DNA from: Deinococcus aestuarii
GTDB taxonomy: Bacteria > Deinococcota > Deinococci > Deinococcales > Deinococcaceae
Assembly: GCF_018863415.1 (NCBI RefSeq)
Contig: NZ_JAHKSN010000004.1
Span: 199,501 to 263,500 of the forward strand
Reading direction: 5' to 3'
Length of the DNA stretch: 64,000 nucleotides
Below are positions 19,620 to 29,209 of the stretch, piece after piece (the stretch's first letter is position 1; each line of letters begins with the position of its first letter). The translations under genes were made by a program, and so were the position numbers. The notes below the pieces were generated by a model. It was not told the origin of the DNA, ran no database searches, and was given only the letters and a program-made list of their open reading frames with translations.

Positions 19620-22481
19620 TCAGCGCCGCACCCGCCGCACCGCCGCGCGCAGCTCGCCCAGGGCCGCCGACCCGGAGCCGGGGGCGTAGCGCGCCGCGTG
19701 GTAGGCGTGAACGGCGATTCGGATAGCGTCGGCCTGGGTAGGCCGCTCCAGGCTGGCCCGCGCGGCGTACGCGCCCGCCGTCTCACCCGGCGCACGCGGC
19801 AACCGCAGGCGGCGGGCGAGGTCGTCGAGGAGCCGGGCGGCGGGGTCGGCGAGGCGGGGGCGCCGGGTCAGCAGGGCGGGCAGCAGGGCGAGCGCGAGGA
19901 GCCCACCGGCGAGGGCCAGGTAGGGCATCCCGCCGACCCGCCCGGCCCCCACGCGGTCCAGGAGACTGCGTTGCCGGGCCCCGTCGTACCCGGCGACCCA
20001 GGCGTTCCAGCGGGTTTGCAGGGCGTCGAGATGCAGCGCGGCTCGGCGCAGGGGCGTCGGCGGGGGCGCGGCGCGGGCGGTGGGCGAGGTCAGGGCGGTG
20101 GCGAGCCCGGCGCTCACCCGGGCGGGGGCGACGGCGGCGGTGGGGTCCACCCGCACCCAGCCACGAGCAGGCAGCCACACCTCGGTCCAGGCGTGGGCGT
20201 CTTGCGCCCGCACGATCAGGGAGCCGCTGAGCGGGTTGACCTCGCCGCCCTGGTAGCCGCCCACGATCCGGGCGGGCAGCCCCGCCGCCCGCATCAGGAA
20301 CGCGAAGGCCGAGGCGTAGTGCTCGCAAAAACCCCGCCGGGTGCCGAAGAGGAAGGCGTCCACCCGGTCCTGCTCCGGCAGGGTGGGGGGGTCGAGGGTG
20401 TAGGTGAAGCCGCCCGCGCGCAGGAATCCCAGCCCGGCCTCCACCCGGGCCTCAGGAGGCAACGCCTGCCAGCGGGACGCGAGGGCGCGGGCGCGTGGGC
20501 TCTCCCCGGTCGGCAGCCGCAGGTCGAATTCCAGCCGCTCCGAGTTCTCGGCCACCCCCAGGCGCGCGGCGCGGCTCTGGAAGGCGTAGCGGGTGCGGGT
20601 CGCCGGGGGGCGGGGCGTGACGGCCTGGAAGGCGTTCGTCAGGAACGTCCCCGGCGGCAGGACGGTGGGCACGTCGAGCGCGGGGAGCCAGGGCCGGGCG
20701 CCGGGTTCCAGGGTGAGGGTGTACGCCAGGGTGGGCCCGCCCACCTCCACGCTGGGGGAAGGGCCGCGCAGCCGGACCTGGGTCCAGTTCACCCCGTCGT
20801 AGGCCTCGTAGACGGGGCCGCGCCAGTAGCGCTCGTCGGGCGGGGGCAGGGCGCCCCCGAAGTCCGCCCGGAAGGCGACCGCGCGGCTCTGGGCGAGCGA
20901 GCCGAACTCGCCCGCGCTGATCCGGTCGGCGAGGCCGGTCTGGGCGCCCGCCTGCACCGGAAGCTGCCACAGGGGACCGTCGGGGCGGGGAAAGAGCAGG
21001 AAGAGGGCCAGGGTCAGCGGCGTGGCCCGCAGGCCGAGGCTGGCCGCCACGCGCAGGGGGGAAGGGGACGCCCCGGCGGGGGGCAGCGTCCAGCCGCCCA
21101 GCGCCGCGAGGAGCAGCAGCACGCTCAGGACCGCGTGCGCCGCCGCAAGGGGACCCTGCCCGAAGAAGAAGTGGGTCAGCGTGACGAACACGCCGAGGAG
21201 GGCGAGGAGCCGCGCGTCCCTCACCGTGCGGGTCTCCGCCGCCTTGAGCGCGACGAGCAGGGCCAGGAACGCCGTGCCCGCGTCCCGCCCGAGCAGGGTT
21301 CCGTACCCGCTCTGAAGCAGGGCCGCCGACCCCACCGCCGCGAGGGCGAGCAGCGGGGCGGGCGGCGCGATCAATCGGCCGCGCCAGCGGGGCAGGGTGC
21401 GCGCCGCGCTGTAGCCCAGCACCCCCGCCATCAGCAGCGTGACCCACCCCGGCTGCCGCAGGACGGCGGGCGCGAGGGCTACCGCGAGGGCGAACAGGGT
21501 GAGCCGCAGCGGCCCGCCCGGCAGGGGAACCCCGGCTCCGGCCCGCCGTCCCTTCGCGGGAACGGGTGGGATCGGCGGATGCAGGGCCAGGGCCGTCCGC
21601 GCCGCCCGCGCGTGCGCCTCCCCCCGGCCGACGGGCAGGGCCGCGCCGGGCAGCGTCAGCCCGAAGGGGAGGTCCTCCCGACGGGCCGCTCCCACCCACG
21701 CCGCGAGGCGCGAGAGCCGGGCCTCCGTGTCGCCCAGCGCCGCCGTGTCGGCCCAGTCGAACACCCGCGCCGACGTGGCGGGCGTGTCCGTCTCGCGGGT
21801 GAGGAGGGCGCCCGTGCGGGCCGCGTGCCGCCACGACACCTGCCGGGGCGAGTCGCCGGGGACGTAGGCGCGCAGGCCGCTGAAGTCCTCGTGGCCGGGT
21901 GCGCGGCGTCCGCCCTCCCCTTCCCCGGCGGCCAGACGTGAAGGGGGCAGAGGAGCGCCCGCCTCCGGGAAGGGAAACACGACGGGCCCATCCGGCCTCG
22001 GCAGCGGGCGGGTGACCTCCCACAGCCCGAGGGGGTCGAGGGCGACCACCCGGGGCCGCGGGAGGACAAGCCGACCACGCACCGGGGCGGGCACGGGGAG
22101 GGAGACGGTCACCCGCCCCCCCGCCGGGACGTGCGCCCGGGCCTCCGGCGTGCCCCGCCCGCCGACCCGCAGCGCCGCCGCGCAGTCAGGCCCCGCGCTC
22201 GTCAGCGTGGCCGTGAAGGGCACCGTCGTCCCGGCGACGGCCTCGGGAGGAGGCGTCAAGGTTCCGCCCAGCGCCCGGCCCGCGCGGCTCGCCTGCGTGG
22301 CCGTGACCACCCACACCCCGCCGAGGAGGAACGTCACGGCGTAGCCCAGGCTGAGGGCGTAGTTGATGCAGCCCACCAGCGTGAGCAGGATCAGCCCCAG
22401 GAAGGCGAGGCCCAGCCGGGTGGGGCGCAATCGGCCCGCCGGACCCACGCCGCCTTCACCCGAAGCGCGAGGTTCACCCAC
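19620..22481 (-). CDS. DUF58-TgpA fusion: membrane transglutaminase-like protein
   Basis: A 953-residue protein that joins two usually separate neighbours. Residues about 20-300 resemble DUF58: two N-terminal membrane helices, then a region with GHEDFSGLRAYVPGDSPRQV. From about 325 there is a TgpA-like module: six or more membrane helices, an extracytoplasmic transglutaminase core with Cys719 in RGFCEHYASAF and His about 765 in DAHAWTEVW, followed by DPT, a final membrane helix near 850 and a DUF4129-like tail. The catalytic triad looks intact. It lies 6 nt downstream of moxR. The MoxR-DUF58-TgpA set is thought to act in envelope protein processing, but the substrate is unknown. Confidence 0.88.
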   Translation of the reverse strand: MGEPRASGEGGVGPAGRLRPTRLGLAFLGLILLTLVGCINYALSLGYAVTFLLGGVWVVTATQASRAGRALGGTLTPPPEAVAGTTVPFTATLTSAGPDCAAALRVGGRGTPEARAHVPAGGRVTVSLPVPAPVRGRLVLPRPRVVALDPLGLWEVTRPLPRPDGPVVFPFPEAGAPLPPSRLAAGEGEGGRRAPGHEDFSGLRAYVPGDSPRQVSWRHAARTGALLTRETDTPATSARVFDWADTAALGDTEARLSRLAAWVGAARREDLPFGLTLPGAALPVGRGEAHARAARTALALHPPIPPVPAKGRRAGAGVPLPGGPLRLTLFALAVALAPAVLRQPGWVTLLMAGVLGYSAARTLPRWRGRLIAPPAPLLALAAVGSAALLQSGYGTLLGRDAGTAFLALLVALKAAETRTVRDARLLALLGVFVTLTHFFFGQGPLAAAHAVLSVLLLLAALGGWTLPPAGASPSPLRVAASLGLRATPLTLALFLLFPRPDGPLWQLPVQAGAQTGLADRISAGEFGSLAQSRAVAFRADFGGALPPPDERYWRGPVYEAYDGVNWTQVRLRGPSPSVEVGGPTLAYTLTLEPGARPWLPALDVPTVLPPGTFLTNAFQAVTPRPPATRTRYAFQSRAARLGVAENSERLEFDLRLPTGESPRARALASRWQALPPEARVEAGLGFLRAGGFTYTLDPPTLPEQDRVDAFLFGTRRGFCEHYASAFAFLMRAAGLPARIVGGYQGGEVNPLSGSLIVRAQDAHAWTEVWLPARGWVRVDPTAAVAPARVSAGLATALTSPTARAAPPPTPLRRAALHLDALQTRWNAWVAGYDGARQRSLLDRVGAGRVGGMPYLALAGGLLALALLPALLTRRPRLADPAARLLDDLARRLRLPRAPGETAGAYAARASLERPTQADAIRIAVHAYHAARYAPGSGSAALGELRAAVRRVRR

Positions 22482-22487
22482 GACGGC

Positions 22488-23456
22488 TCAGGGAATCGGC
22501 GTGTCGGCGAGGACGCGGGCGAGCACGTCCCCCACCCGGGCGCCGGGGTCGCGGGGCGGCAGACGGTGGGCGCCGAGGGCCGGGAACACGGCCTGCACGT
22601 CCTCGGGGAGGACCATCCGCCGCCCCGCCAGAAAGGCCCAGGCGCGGGCGGCCCCGAGCAGGCCCAGCAGGGCGCGGGGGCTGAGCCCGGCGGCGAGCGC
22701 GGGGTGACCCCGGGTCGCGCGGGCGAGCAGTTGCAGGTAGTCGAGGAGCGGGGGCGCGGCGTACACCCCGTCCACCTCGCGCTGGGCGGCGAGCAGGGCC
22801 TCGAGGCCCAGCATGGCGGGGAGGTCACGCACGGCCCCCGCCCGGCCCCCCGTCTCCAGCAGGGTGCGCTCGGCGCGGGGGTCGGGGTAGCCCAGCGTGA
22901 CGGTGAGGAGGAAGCGGTCGAGCTGCGCTTCCGGCAGCGGCGAGGTGCCCACGAAGGCGGAAGGGTTCTGGGTGGCGATCACGAAGAAGGGCTCGGGGAG
23001 GGGTCTGGTCACCCCGCCCTCGCTGACCTGACGCTCCTCCATCGCCTCCAGCAGGGCGCCCTGCGTCTTGGGGGTCGCGCGGTTGATCTCGTCGGCGAGG
23101 AGCACCTGTGAGAAGACCGGGCCGGGCTGGTAGCGGAAGGCCCCCTCCCGCGCGTCCCAGATGCTCACGCCGAGGAGGTCGGCGGGCAGCAGGTCGGCGG
23201 TGAACTGCACCCGCCGGAACTCCAGCCCCAGGACGCGGGCCAGCGCGTGCGCGAGCGTGGTTTTGCCCACCCCCGGCTGGTCCTCGATGAGCAGGTGACC
23301 GCGCGCGAGCAGGCACGCCAGGGCGAGGCGGACCTGCCCGGACTTCCCGAGGATCACCCGGTCGAGCGCGTCCAGGGCTGAAGTCACGGCCCCCGCGCTC
23401 CCCGGCGGGGCGCTCCCGGCGCTCGGGGAGGGGGCGGAGGGCACGGCGCGCGTCAT
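22488..23456 (-). CDS. MoxR-family AAA+ ATPase
   Basis: 322 residues with Walker A DQPGVGKTTLA, Walker B LLADEINRA and the sensor ATQNP, all characteristic of MoxR. MoxR proteins act as chaperone-like ATPases for neighbouring DUF58 or VWA proteins. The start is ATG 23456, three codons inside the longest reading, because TAGGGT ends 7 nt upstream (leaderless). The next gene starts 6 nt after its stop and encodes the DUF58-TgpA fusion, so the two are surely co-transcribed. Confidence 0.92.
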   Translation of the reverse strand: MTRAVPSAPSPSAGSAPPGSAGAVTSALDALDRVILGKSGQVRLALACLLARGHLLIEDQPGVGKTTLAHALARVLGLEFRRVQFTADLLPADLLGVSIWDAREGAFRYQPGPVFSQVLLADEINRATPKTQGALLEAMEERQVSEGGVTRPLPEPFFVIATQNPSAFVGTSPLPEAQLDRFLLTVTLGYPDPRAERTLLETGGRAGAVRDLPAMLGLEALLAAQREVDGVYAAPPLLDYLQLLARATRGHPALAAGLSPRALLGLLGAARAWAFLAGRRMVLPEDVQAVFPALGAHRLPPRDPGARVGDVLARVLADTPIP

Positions 23457-23466
23457 GCGGCCCACC

Positions 23467-23847
23467 CTAACGGGAGGGGTCTGACAGAACTGGGACAGGG
23501 GCGGGGCGTTCCCTCCCCCGCCCGCGCAGGGCCAGCCACGCCCCCACCCACGCGCCCAGCACGTCGAACACCCAGTCGGTGGGCCCCGCCTCGCGGCCCG
23601 GCACGAAGGCCTGGTGAACCTCGTCGAGCGCCCCGAACCACGCGGCGACCACCAGGGCGAGCCCGCGCCGCCCCGTCGCCCGGGCGAGGCAAAAACTCAG
23701 CGCCAGGTACGCCGTGAAGTGCGCCGCCCAGTCGCGCGGGTGCGGCAGGGGCGGGCCGGGCGTGTCGGGCGACGAGCTGAGCCACCAGATCGCGCCCATG
23801 ATCAGGAGGGCGGGGAGCCACCACAGGGGTCTGGCCCGGTGCCTCAC
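23467..23847 (-). CDS. VanZ-like family membrane protein
   Basis: 126 residues with four hydrophobic segments and the VanZ-family core DEVHQAFVPGREAGPTDWVFD (given here in two parts: DEVHQAFVPGR and TDWVFDVLG). The start is GTG 23847, overlapping the stop of the upstream mce gene as GTGA; the longer ATG reading would overlap mce widely. Members are small membrane proteins; the name comes from teicoplanin resistance, but housekeeping homologs have no proven role. Confidence 0.82.
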   Translation of the reverse strand: MRHRARPLWWLPALLIMGAIWWLSSSPDTPGPPLPHPRDWAAHFTAYLALSFCLARATGRRGLALVVAAWFGALDEVHQAFVPGREAGPTDWVFDVLGAWVGAWLALRGRGRERPAPVPVLSDPSR

Positions 23848-24275
23848 CCTCCCTGCCCCCCGTGCCCCCCGGCGGGATGCTCGACGAGTTCGATCAGGGT
23901 GCCCGCCCCCCACTTCGGGTGGAGAAAGGCCACCCGCGTCCCTGCCCGGCCCGGCGTCGGCGCGTCCGAGAGGAAGCGGGCGCCCGCCCCCCGCAGTCTT
24001 TCCATCTCGGCCTCCAGGTCCGCCACGCGGTAGGCGGTGTGGTGCAGCCCCGGCCCGCGCCGCTCCAGGAAGACGGCCACCGGGCTGTCCGGGCGGGTGG
24101 GCGCGAGGAGTTCCACCAGGCTCTCCCCCACCACGAAGGCGCGCACGATCACCCCCTGGGAGGTGACCTCCTCGTCGGGACCCTCGGGAGTCAGGCCCAG
24201 GGCGAGGTAGGGGGCGCCCCCCGAGTCGAGGTCGGGCGTGGCGATGGCGACGTGATCGAGGCGCAGGGCGGTCAT
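23844..24275 (-). CDS. mce: Methylmalonyl-CoA epimerase
   Basis: A VOC-fold enzyme of 143 residues that interconverts (R)- and (S)-methylmalonyl-CoA in propionate and odd-chain metabolism. Metal ligands are visible as His8 (LDHVAIATPDL), the LHHTAYRV His and the C-terminal Glu in TLIELVEHP. It is leaderless: TACCCT ends 7 nt before the ATG on the minus strand. It is first in the mce-vanZ-moxR-fusion run. No mutase gene is in the window. Confidence 0.9.
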   Translation of the reverse strand: MTALRLDHVAIATPDLDSGGAPYLALGLTPEGPDEEVTSQGVIVRAFVVGESLVELLAPTRPDSPVAVFLERRGPGLHHTAYRVADLEAEMERLRGAGARFLSDAPTPGRAGTRVAFLHPKWGAGTLIELVEHPAGGHGGQGG

Positions 24276-24368
24276 GCCCCGCAGGGTAGCGGGCCGGGGG
24301 GACGGCGCACGAGGGGACCGGGCCTCTTCCCCCGCCGGGGGACGGTCCCGGGGCGGGGGAGGGACGGC

Positions 24369-25874
24369 TCAGCCCTCCTGCCCTTCCCGGGCGCGCACCC
24401 GCTCGCGCTTGTGGGCGTACATCCGCAAGTCGGCGGTCCGCAGGGCGGCGGTGGAGTCGGGGGCGTCGTCGGGGACCCCCGCCACCCCCACCGAGGCGTC
24501 GGCGGGGTAGCCCAGGGCGCGGACGTGCCCGGCGGCCTCCTCCACGAGCGCGGCGAGCTGGCGGCGGGCCGCCGGGGGGTCCCCCGGCGCCACCCGCAGC
24601 AGGGCGTACTCGTCGCCCCCCAGGCGGTAGGCGCTCACCCCGGGGGCGCGCAGGGCGAGGGCGAAGGCGCGCAGCAGGTCGTCGCCGCTCGCGTGGCCCT
24701 GGGAGTCGTTCACCCGCTTCATGCCGTCGAGGTCCACCACCGCGAGGACGTACCCGGCGCCCGTCTCCGCGTGCAGCCCGGTGGCCTCGTCGAGCGCCTC
24801 GTCGAGGGCGCGGCGGTTGCCCAGGCCGGTGAGTTTGTCGGTCAGCGCCGCGCGTTCGAGTTCGCGGACGTGTTCGGCGCGCTCCAGGGCCACGCCCACG
24901 CTGCGGACCGCCGCCTCCAGCAGCCCGCGCTCGTCGGCTGTCCAGGCCGACGGTTCACCCAGCCGGGCGAGCGCGAGCACGTAGGGGTGGCCGCCCTGGC
25001 CCTCCCGCAGGTACAGCCACGCGGCGCTGCGCAGGCCCGCCGCGAACAGGTGCGGGAGGGTGGTCGGGGCGGCGCAGGTGTCCACGAAGACGTGCTCACG
25101 CTGGCGAAGGGCCGCCCACAGGGCCGTGCCCTCCAGGGTGACGGGCTCGCGCATCACCGCCCGGTAGCCCTCGCCGCGCGGCCCGGCGTGGTCGCGCAGC
25201 ACCTCGGGGCCCCCCGGCGTGAGGCGCAGCAGGCCCGACCAGTCGAGCCGCATCCGCTCGTGCAAGAGGGCCAGGGCCTGCTCGGCCGTCTCCTCGGGGG
25301 CCAGGTCCTCGTGCATGAGTTCGGCCAGGTCGCGCAGGGTGCGGGCGTGGTCGCGGGCGCGGGTGAGTTCCCGGGCGCTCAGCCGCAGGTCGAGCTCGTC
25401 GATCACCAGGGCGGCGAGCGTGCGCAGGACCTCGCGCTCACGCTGCCCCAGCGAGCGCACCCGGGTGTCGAACACGCACAGGGTCCCGACCGCCTCTCCC
25501 CCGGCGGTGACGAGCGGGGCGCCCGCGTACATCCGCACGCCGACCGGGGAGTCCGGCCCGACCTCCGGGTGGTGGGCAAAGCGCGGGTCGGCGGCGAGGT
25601 CCTCGATCACGACCACGCCCGGCGCGAGCACCGTCAGCGAGCAGGGCACCTCCCCCCGGGGCAGGACCAGCCCGGTGAGGTCGGGGCCGTGGCTCGCCAC
25701 CGTGAACTGCCAGTCCTCGCCCAGGAAATTCACGACGGCGCAGGGCGTGCCCAGCACCTGCGCGGCCAGGGCCGTGATCCGGTCGAAGGCCTCCCCCGGA
25801 AGCGCGCCGAGACTCAGGTACGCGTGCAGGGCGGCGAGCCGCTCAGAGTCCGGGGGCGGGGGGGACGTGGGCAC
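24369..25874 (-). CDS. GAF-GAF-GGDEF signalling protein
   Basis: 501 residues: an N-terminal GAF domain (about 25-165, FLGEDWQFTVASHG), a second GAF-like domain (about 185-335), and a C-terminal GGDEF domain (about 340-490) with the signature RLGGDEYALLR. Tyr replaces Phe in GGDEF, a substitution found in active diguanylate cyclases, so it probably makes cyclic di-GMP. There is no membrane helix, so the sensor is cytosolic. The GTG start at 25874 is leaderless (TAGGGT, 6 nt). The gene has its own promoter and is divergent from plsY. Confidence 0.87.
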   Translation of the reverse strand: MPTSPPPPDSERLAALHAYLSLGALPGEAFDRITALAAQVLGTPCAVVNFLGEDWQFTVASHGPDLTGLVLPRGEVPCSLTVLAPGVVVIEDLAADPRFAHHPEVGPDSPVGVRMYAGAPLVTAGGEAVGTLCVFDTRVRSLGQREREVLRTLAALVIDELDLRLSARELTRARDHARTLRDLAELMHEDLAPEETAEQALALLHERMRLDWSGLLRLTPGGPEVLRDHAGPRGEGYRAVMREPVTLEGTALWAALRQREHVFVDTCAAPTTLPHLFAAGLRSAAWLYLREGQGGHPYVLALARLGEPSAWTADERGLLEAAVRSVGVALERAEHVRELERAALTDKLTGLGNRRALDEALDEATGLHAETGAGYVLAVVDLDGMKRVNDSQGHASGDDLLRAFALALRAPGVSAYRLGGDEYALLRVAPGDPPAARRQLAALVEEAAGHVRALGYPADASVGVAGVPDDAPDSTAALRTADLRMYAHKRERVRAREGQEG

Positions 25875-25981
25875 CCGGTTACCCTAGCGGCCCGGACCGG
25901 CCCCACACGTGACAAAACCCCACCCCTTCCCTTCAGAGTCGGCCCCCTCCGATGGGCCGGGGCCCGCGTACAATCGGGGCC

Positions 25982-26575
<594 letters not shown>

Positions 26576-26688
26576 ACAAAGTGTCCTTGCGACCGGGCCT
26601 GGCGGGGGCACACGCGCTATCCTGGGGGGGTCACCCCAACCCACAAGCCCGGACGGGGAGACTCAGCCCGTTCGGCCCGGAGCCAGTC

Positions 26689-26991
26689 ATGCCCGTCAGG
26701 ATTCGGATTTACGGCAAAGAGGCCACCTTCTCGCGGGGCTGCTGGAGTTGCGAGGACGACACCCTCCAGGCCATGCTCGAAGCCCTCGCCGACCCCCGCG
26801 CCCTTACCCAGGAGCAGGAGCGAACCCACGCCCTCTACGCCGCCGGACGCTTCGGCGGAATGATCGCCAGCGAGGCCGGAGACTGGGCCCCCGCCCCCCA
26901 CCCCGAAGCCGAGATCAAGATCACCGACTTCGCCCCCGCGCAACAGCCCGAGCGGGCGGGGTGGCTGTCGTTCCTCAGAAAGAAACGGTGA
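26689..26991 (+). CDS. Hypothetical protein, 100 residues
   Basis: Starts MPVRIRIYGKEATFSRGCWSCEDDTL and has a CWSC pair near residue 19, a helical middle and a basic C-terminus ending RKKR. No known domain is recognised; the compact alpha/beta pattern with a single CxxC could hint at redox or metal binding, but this is unsupported. A TATCCT -10 box at 26618 implies a leader of about 60 nt that can form GC-rich hairpins. It is the last intact gene before a decayed one. Confidence 0.65.
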   Translation: MPVRIRIYGKEATFSRGCWSCEDDTLQAMLEALADPRALTQEQERTHALYAAGRFGGMIASEAGDWAPAPHPEAEIKITDFAPAQQPERAGWLSFLRKKR

Positions 26992-27022
26992 TCTCAGGTC
27001 GGCATCCCCGAGAGCGCGGGCC

Positions 27023-27312
27023 TTGCCTAACAGCCAAGAGGAGTACGCCCAGCGCGAGGCGGAAGTCGTCCGACGGCTGGACGACCTGCGACCGTCCCTG
27101 CCTGCCGACGGGGTGCGGCAGGTCGAACATTCGCTTTGAGATGGCGTGTGAGGTTCTGGGCCTGAGCGAGATGGAAGCCCGGCTCCGGCTGGACGCTGAC
27201 GAACAGGCCCGCTTCCTGCGGGTCGGGCCCTTGGCCTGAACTGGGAGATCGTCTGTGATCCGGACTTCTGGCAAAACCTCCTCACGGGGATGATGAACCA
27301 GGACACTCTAGA
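27023..27312 (+). pseudogene. Decayed gene, at least two frameshifts
   Basis: Three pieces in three frames read on as one protein. Piece 1 starts at TTG 27023 (PNSQEEYAQREAEVVRRLDD, then LRPSLPADGVRQVEHS) and stops in frame. Piece 2 is EMACEVLGLSEMEARLRLD, then ADEQARFLRVG. Piece 3 is ALGLNWEIVCDPDFWQNLL. Removing one T from the CTTT before piece 2 joins the first two. The intact ancestor was a small, Glu-rich helical protein; it faintly recalls small immunity-type proteins, but this is not certain. Confidence 0.6.
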
Positions 27313-27335
27313 AACGACGTCCCCTAGCCCGCCCC

Positions 27336-27364
27336 TTGACCCCCCGCCCCCCGCCCGTTACCTT
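27336..27364 (+). promoter_or_regulatory. Promoter of the asd leader and asd
   Basis: TTGACC (27336-27341), exactly 17 nt, TACCTT (27359-27364). The -10 ends 6 nt before an ATG that opens a 9-codon peptide. Confidence 0.85.
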
Positions 27365-27370
27365 GCCCCC

Positions 27371-27400
27371 ATGCGCCGCCACACGACCACCACTCCGTGA
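27371..27400 (+). CDS. Threonine-rich leader peptide MRRHTTTTP of asd
   Basis: Nine codons and a TGA encode MRRHTTTTP, with four consecutive Thr codons (ACG ACC ACC ACT, 27383-27394). The ATG is leaderless behind a near-consensus promoter. The stop codon abuts the first strand of the antiterminator at 27401, which matches classical ribosome-mediated attenuators. It precedes asd, an enzyme on the route to threonine, so the peptide very likely senses charged tRNA-Thr. Too short for automated annotation; the support is position, codon content and RNA structure together. Confidence 0.8.
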   Translation: MRRHTTTTP

Positions 27401-27454
27401 GGGCGGCCTGACTGACAGCCGCCCGCGAAAGCCGCGTGGCGGAGTTTTTCTTTT
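27401..27454 (+). promoter_or_regulatory. Attenuator of asd: antiterminator and terminator
   Basis: Antiterminator: GGGCGGC (27401-27407), 10-nt loop, GCCGCCC (27418-27424), a perfect 7-bp stem. Terminator: CCGCC+CGCG (27419-27427), loop AAAGC, CGCG+GGCGG with one bulged T (27433-27442), then T5-C-T4 (27445-27454). The two stems share 27419-27424 and so exclude each other. Confidence 0.82.
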
Positions 27455-27467
27455 GGAGGAGGCCAGG

Positions 27468-28487
27468 ATGCGCGTAGCGATTGTGGGGGCGACGGGGGCG
27501 GTCGGACACGAACTCTTGAGGGTGCTGGAAAACAGCACGCTGCACTTCGACGAGTTGCAGCTCTACGCCAGCCCGCGCTCGGCGGGGACGACCCTGCCCT
27601 TTAACGGCGAGGAGCTGACGGTGCGCGCCACGCCGGAAGGGGCCATCGACGCCGACCTGATCCTGGCCTCGGCGGGGGGTTCGATCAGCAAGGCCCTCGC
27701 CCCGGCGTGGGTGGCGGGCGGGGCGCTGGTGATCGACAACTCCAGCGCCTTCCGCTACGACCCGGAGGTGCCCCTCGTGGTGCCCGAGGTGAACGGCGAG
27801 GCGGCGCTGGGCCACAAGGGCATCATCGCCAACCCGAACTGCACGACGGCGGTCGCGGTGGTCGCGGTGGCGCCGCTGCACCGGGCCTTCGGCGTGAAGC
27901 GCATGATCGTGAGCACCTACCAGGCGACGAGCGGCGCGGGGCAAAAGGGCATCGAGGAGCTGCTGACCCAGACGCACCGGGTCCTGCACGACCAGCCTGC
28001 GCAGGCGCAGGTCTTCGCGCACCCCATTCCCTTCAACGTGATCCCGCACATCGACGCCTTTCAGGACAACGGGTACACCAAGGAGGAGATGAAGGTCGCC
28101 TGGGAGACACGCAAGATCATCGGCGACGACTCCATCCGGGTCAGTTGCACGGCGGTCCGCATCCCCACCCTGCGGACGCACTCCGAGGCGATCACCCTGG
28201 AGCTGGAACGCCCCGCCACCCCCGAGGAGGCGCGCGAGCTGCTGCGTCAGGCGGCAGGGGTCGAGGTGCGCGACGATCCAGGGGCGAGGCTCTACCCCAT
28301 GCCCCTCACGGCCAGCGGCAAGTACGACGTGGAGGTGGGGCGCATCCGCGCCTCGCTGGTGTTCGACGGCGGCCTCGACCTCTTCGTCGCGGGCGACCAG
28401 CTTCTGAAAGGGGCCGCGCTGAACGCCGTGCAGATCGCCGAGTATTTGCAGGAGAAGGGGGCGCTGAAGGGCAGGGTCGCGGGCTGA
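27468..28487 (+). CDS. asd: Aspartate-semialdehyde dehydrogenase
   Basis: NADPH-dependent reduction of aspartyl phosphate to aspartate semialdehyde, the branch point to lysine/diaminopimelate, threonine and methionine. The 339-residue enzyme has the N-terminal nucleotide loop [11 protein letters not shown], the catalytic Cys125 in NPNCTT and the active-site [13 protein letters not shown] 27468 follows GGAGGAGG at 27455-27462, which starts directly after the attenuator T-run. Expression is predicted to rise when threonyl-tRNA is low. A hairpin terminator lies downstream (28502-28540). Confidence 0.96.
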   Translation: MRVAIVGATGAVGHELLRVLENSTLHFDELQLYASPRSAGTTLPFNGEELTVRATPEGAIDADLILASAGGSISKALAPAWVAGGALVIDNSSAFRYDPEVPLVVPEVNGEAALGHKGIIANPNCTTAVAVVAVAPLHRAFGVKRMIVSTYQATSGAGQKGIEELLTQTHRVLHDQPAQAQVFAHPIPFNVIPHIDAFQDNGYTKEEMKVAWETRKIIGDDSIRVSCTAVRIPTLRTHSEAITLELERPATPEEARELLRQAAGVEVRDDPGARLYPMPLTASGKYDVEVGRIRASLVFDGGLDLFVAGDQLLKGAALNAVQIAEYLQEKGALKGRVAG

Positions 28488-28501
28488 GGACATGAACGCC
28501 G

Positions 28502-28540
28502 GGGCCACTGGGAGAACACCCCCGGTGGCCCTCCCGTTTT
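28502..28540 (+). terminator. Intrinsic terminator of asd
   Basis: GGGCCAC (28502-28508) pairs with GTGGCCC (28525-28531), with further inner GGG/CCC pairing; TTTT at 28537-28540. Confidence 0.75.
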
Positions 28541-28557
28541 GGGGGCAGACTGGAGGG

Positions 28558-29205
28558 GTGCGCGCTCCCGCTCCCCGCCGTCCCGGACCCGACCGACCAC
28601 GCCGGGGGTCGCAACCCGTCCTCGCCGCCCTGCTGACCCTCGTCCTGGTCGGCGGCGTGTGGGCGCAGGAGATCCTCGACCAGTTCGCGTTCGGCGGGGC
28701 GCTCGACGGGTACGGCATCCTCCCGCGCGACCCGGGCAGCGTGACGCACGTGCTCACCGCGCCCTTCTTGCACGGCGGCTTCGCTCACCTGATCGCCAAC
28801 ACGGTGCCGCTGGCCGTCCTCGCCTTCATGAGCGCCCTGCGGGGCGTGGGGCGCTTCCTGGTGGCGACCCTGGTGATCGTCGTCGTGGGCGGGTTTCTGG
28901 TGTGGCTGCTGGGACGCGGGGGCAGCCTGCACCTGGGGGCCTCGGCGCTCGTGTTCGGCTACCTCGCCTACCTGATCGGGGTGGGGTGGTGGGAGCGGAC
29001 GCCGGGCGCCGTCGTCGTCGCGCTCGTCGCGGTGTTCCTGTACGGCGGGGCGATCTGGGGGGTGCTGCCGACGAATCCCCTCATCTCCTGGGAGGCGCAC
29101 CTCTTCGGCTTCGTGGCGGGGCTGCTCGCGGCGGCGCTGCTGCACCGGAAGCGTCCGGCGCGGGGGGGTCAGGAGGGGATGTCCTCGCCGCACTCCAGGT
29201 GGTGA
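28558..29205 (+). CDS. Rhomboid-family intramembrane protease
   Basis: About 215 residues with six membrane segments. The rhomboid features are the [11 protein letters not shown] segment, the [13 protein letters not shown] motif with the likely catalytic Ser (GAS followed by Ala, where the family has GxSG) and the His in [13 protein letters not shown]. Rhomboids cut membrane proteins within the bilayer; the target is unknown. The start is taken as GTG 28558, after GGAGGG; the earlier ATG 28492 would place the asd terminator inside the gene. The stop is 4 nt from that of the convergent VOC gene. Confidence 0.8.
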   Translation: MRAPAPRRPGPDRPRRGSQPVLAALLTLVLVGGVWAQEILDQFAFGGALDGYGILPRDPGSVTHVLTAPFLHGGFAHLIANTVPLAVLAFMSALRGVGRFLVATLVIVVVGGFLVWLLGRGGSLHLGASALVFGYLAYLIGVGWWERTPGAVVVALVAVFLYGGAIWGVLPTNPLISWEAHLFGFVAGLLAAALLHRKRPARGGQEGMSSPHSRW

Positions 29206-29209
29206 ATCC

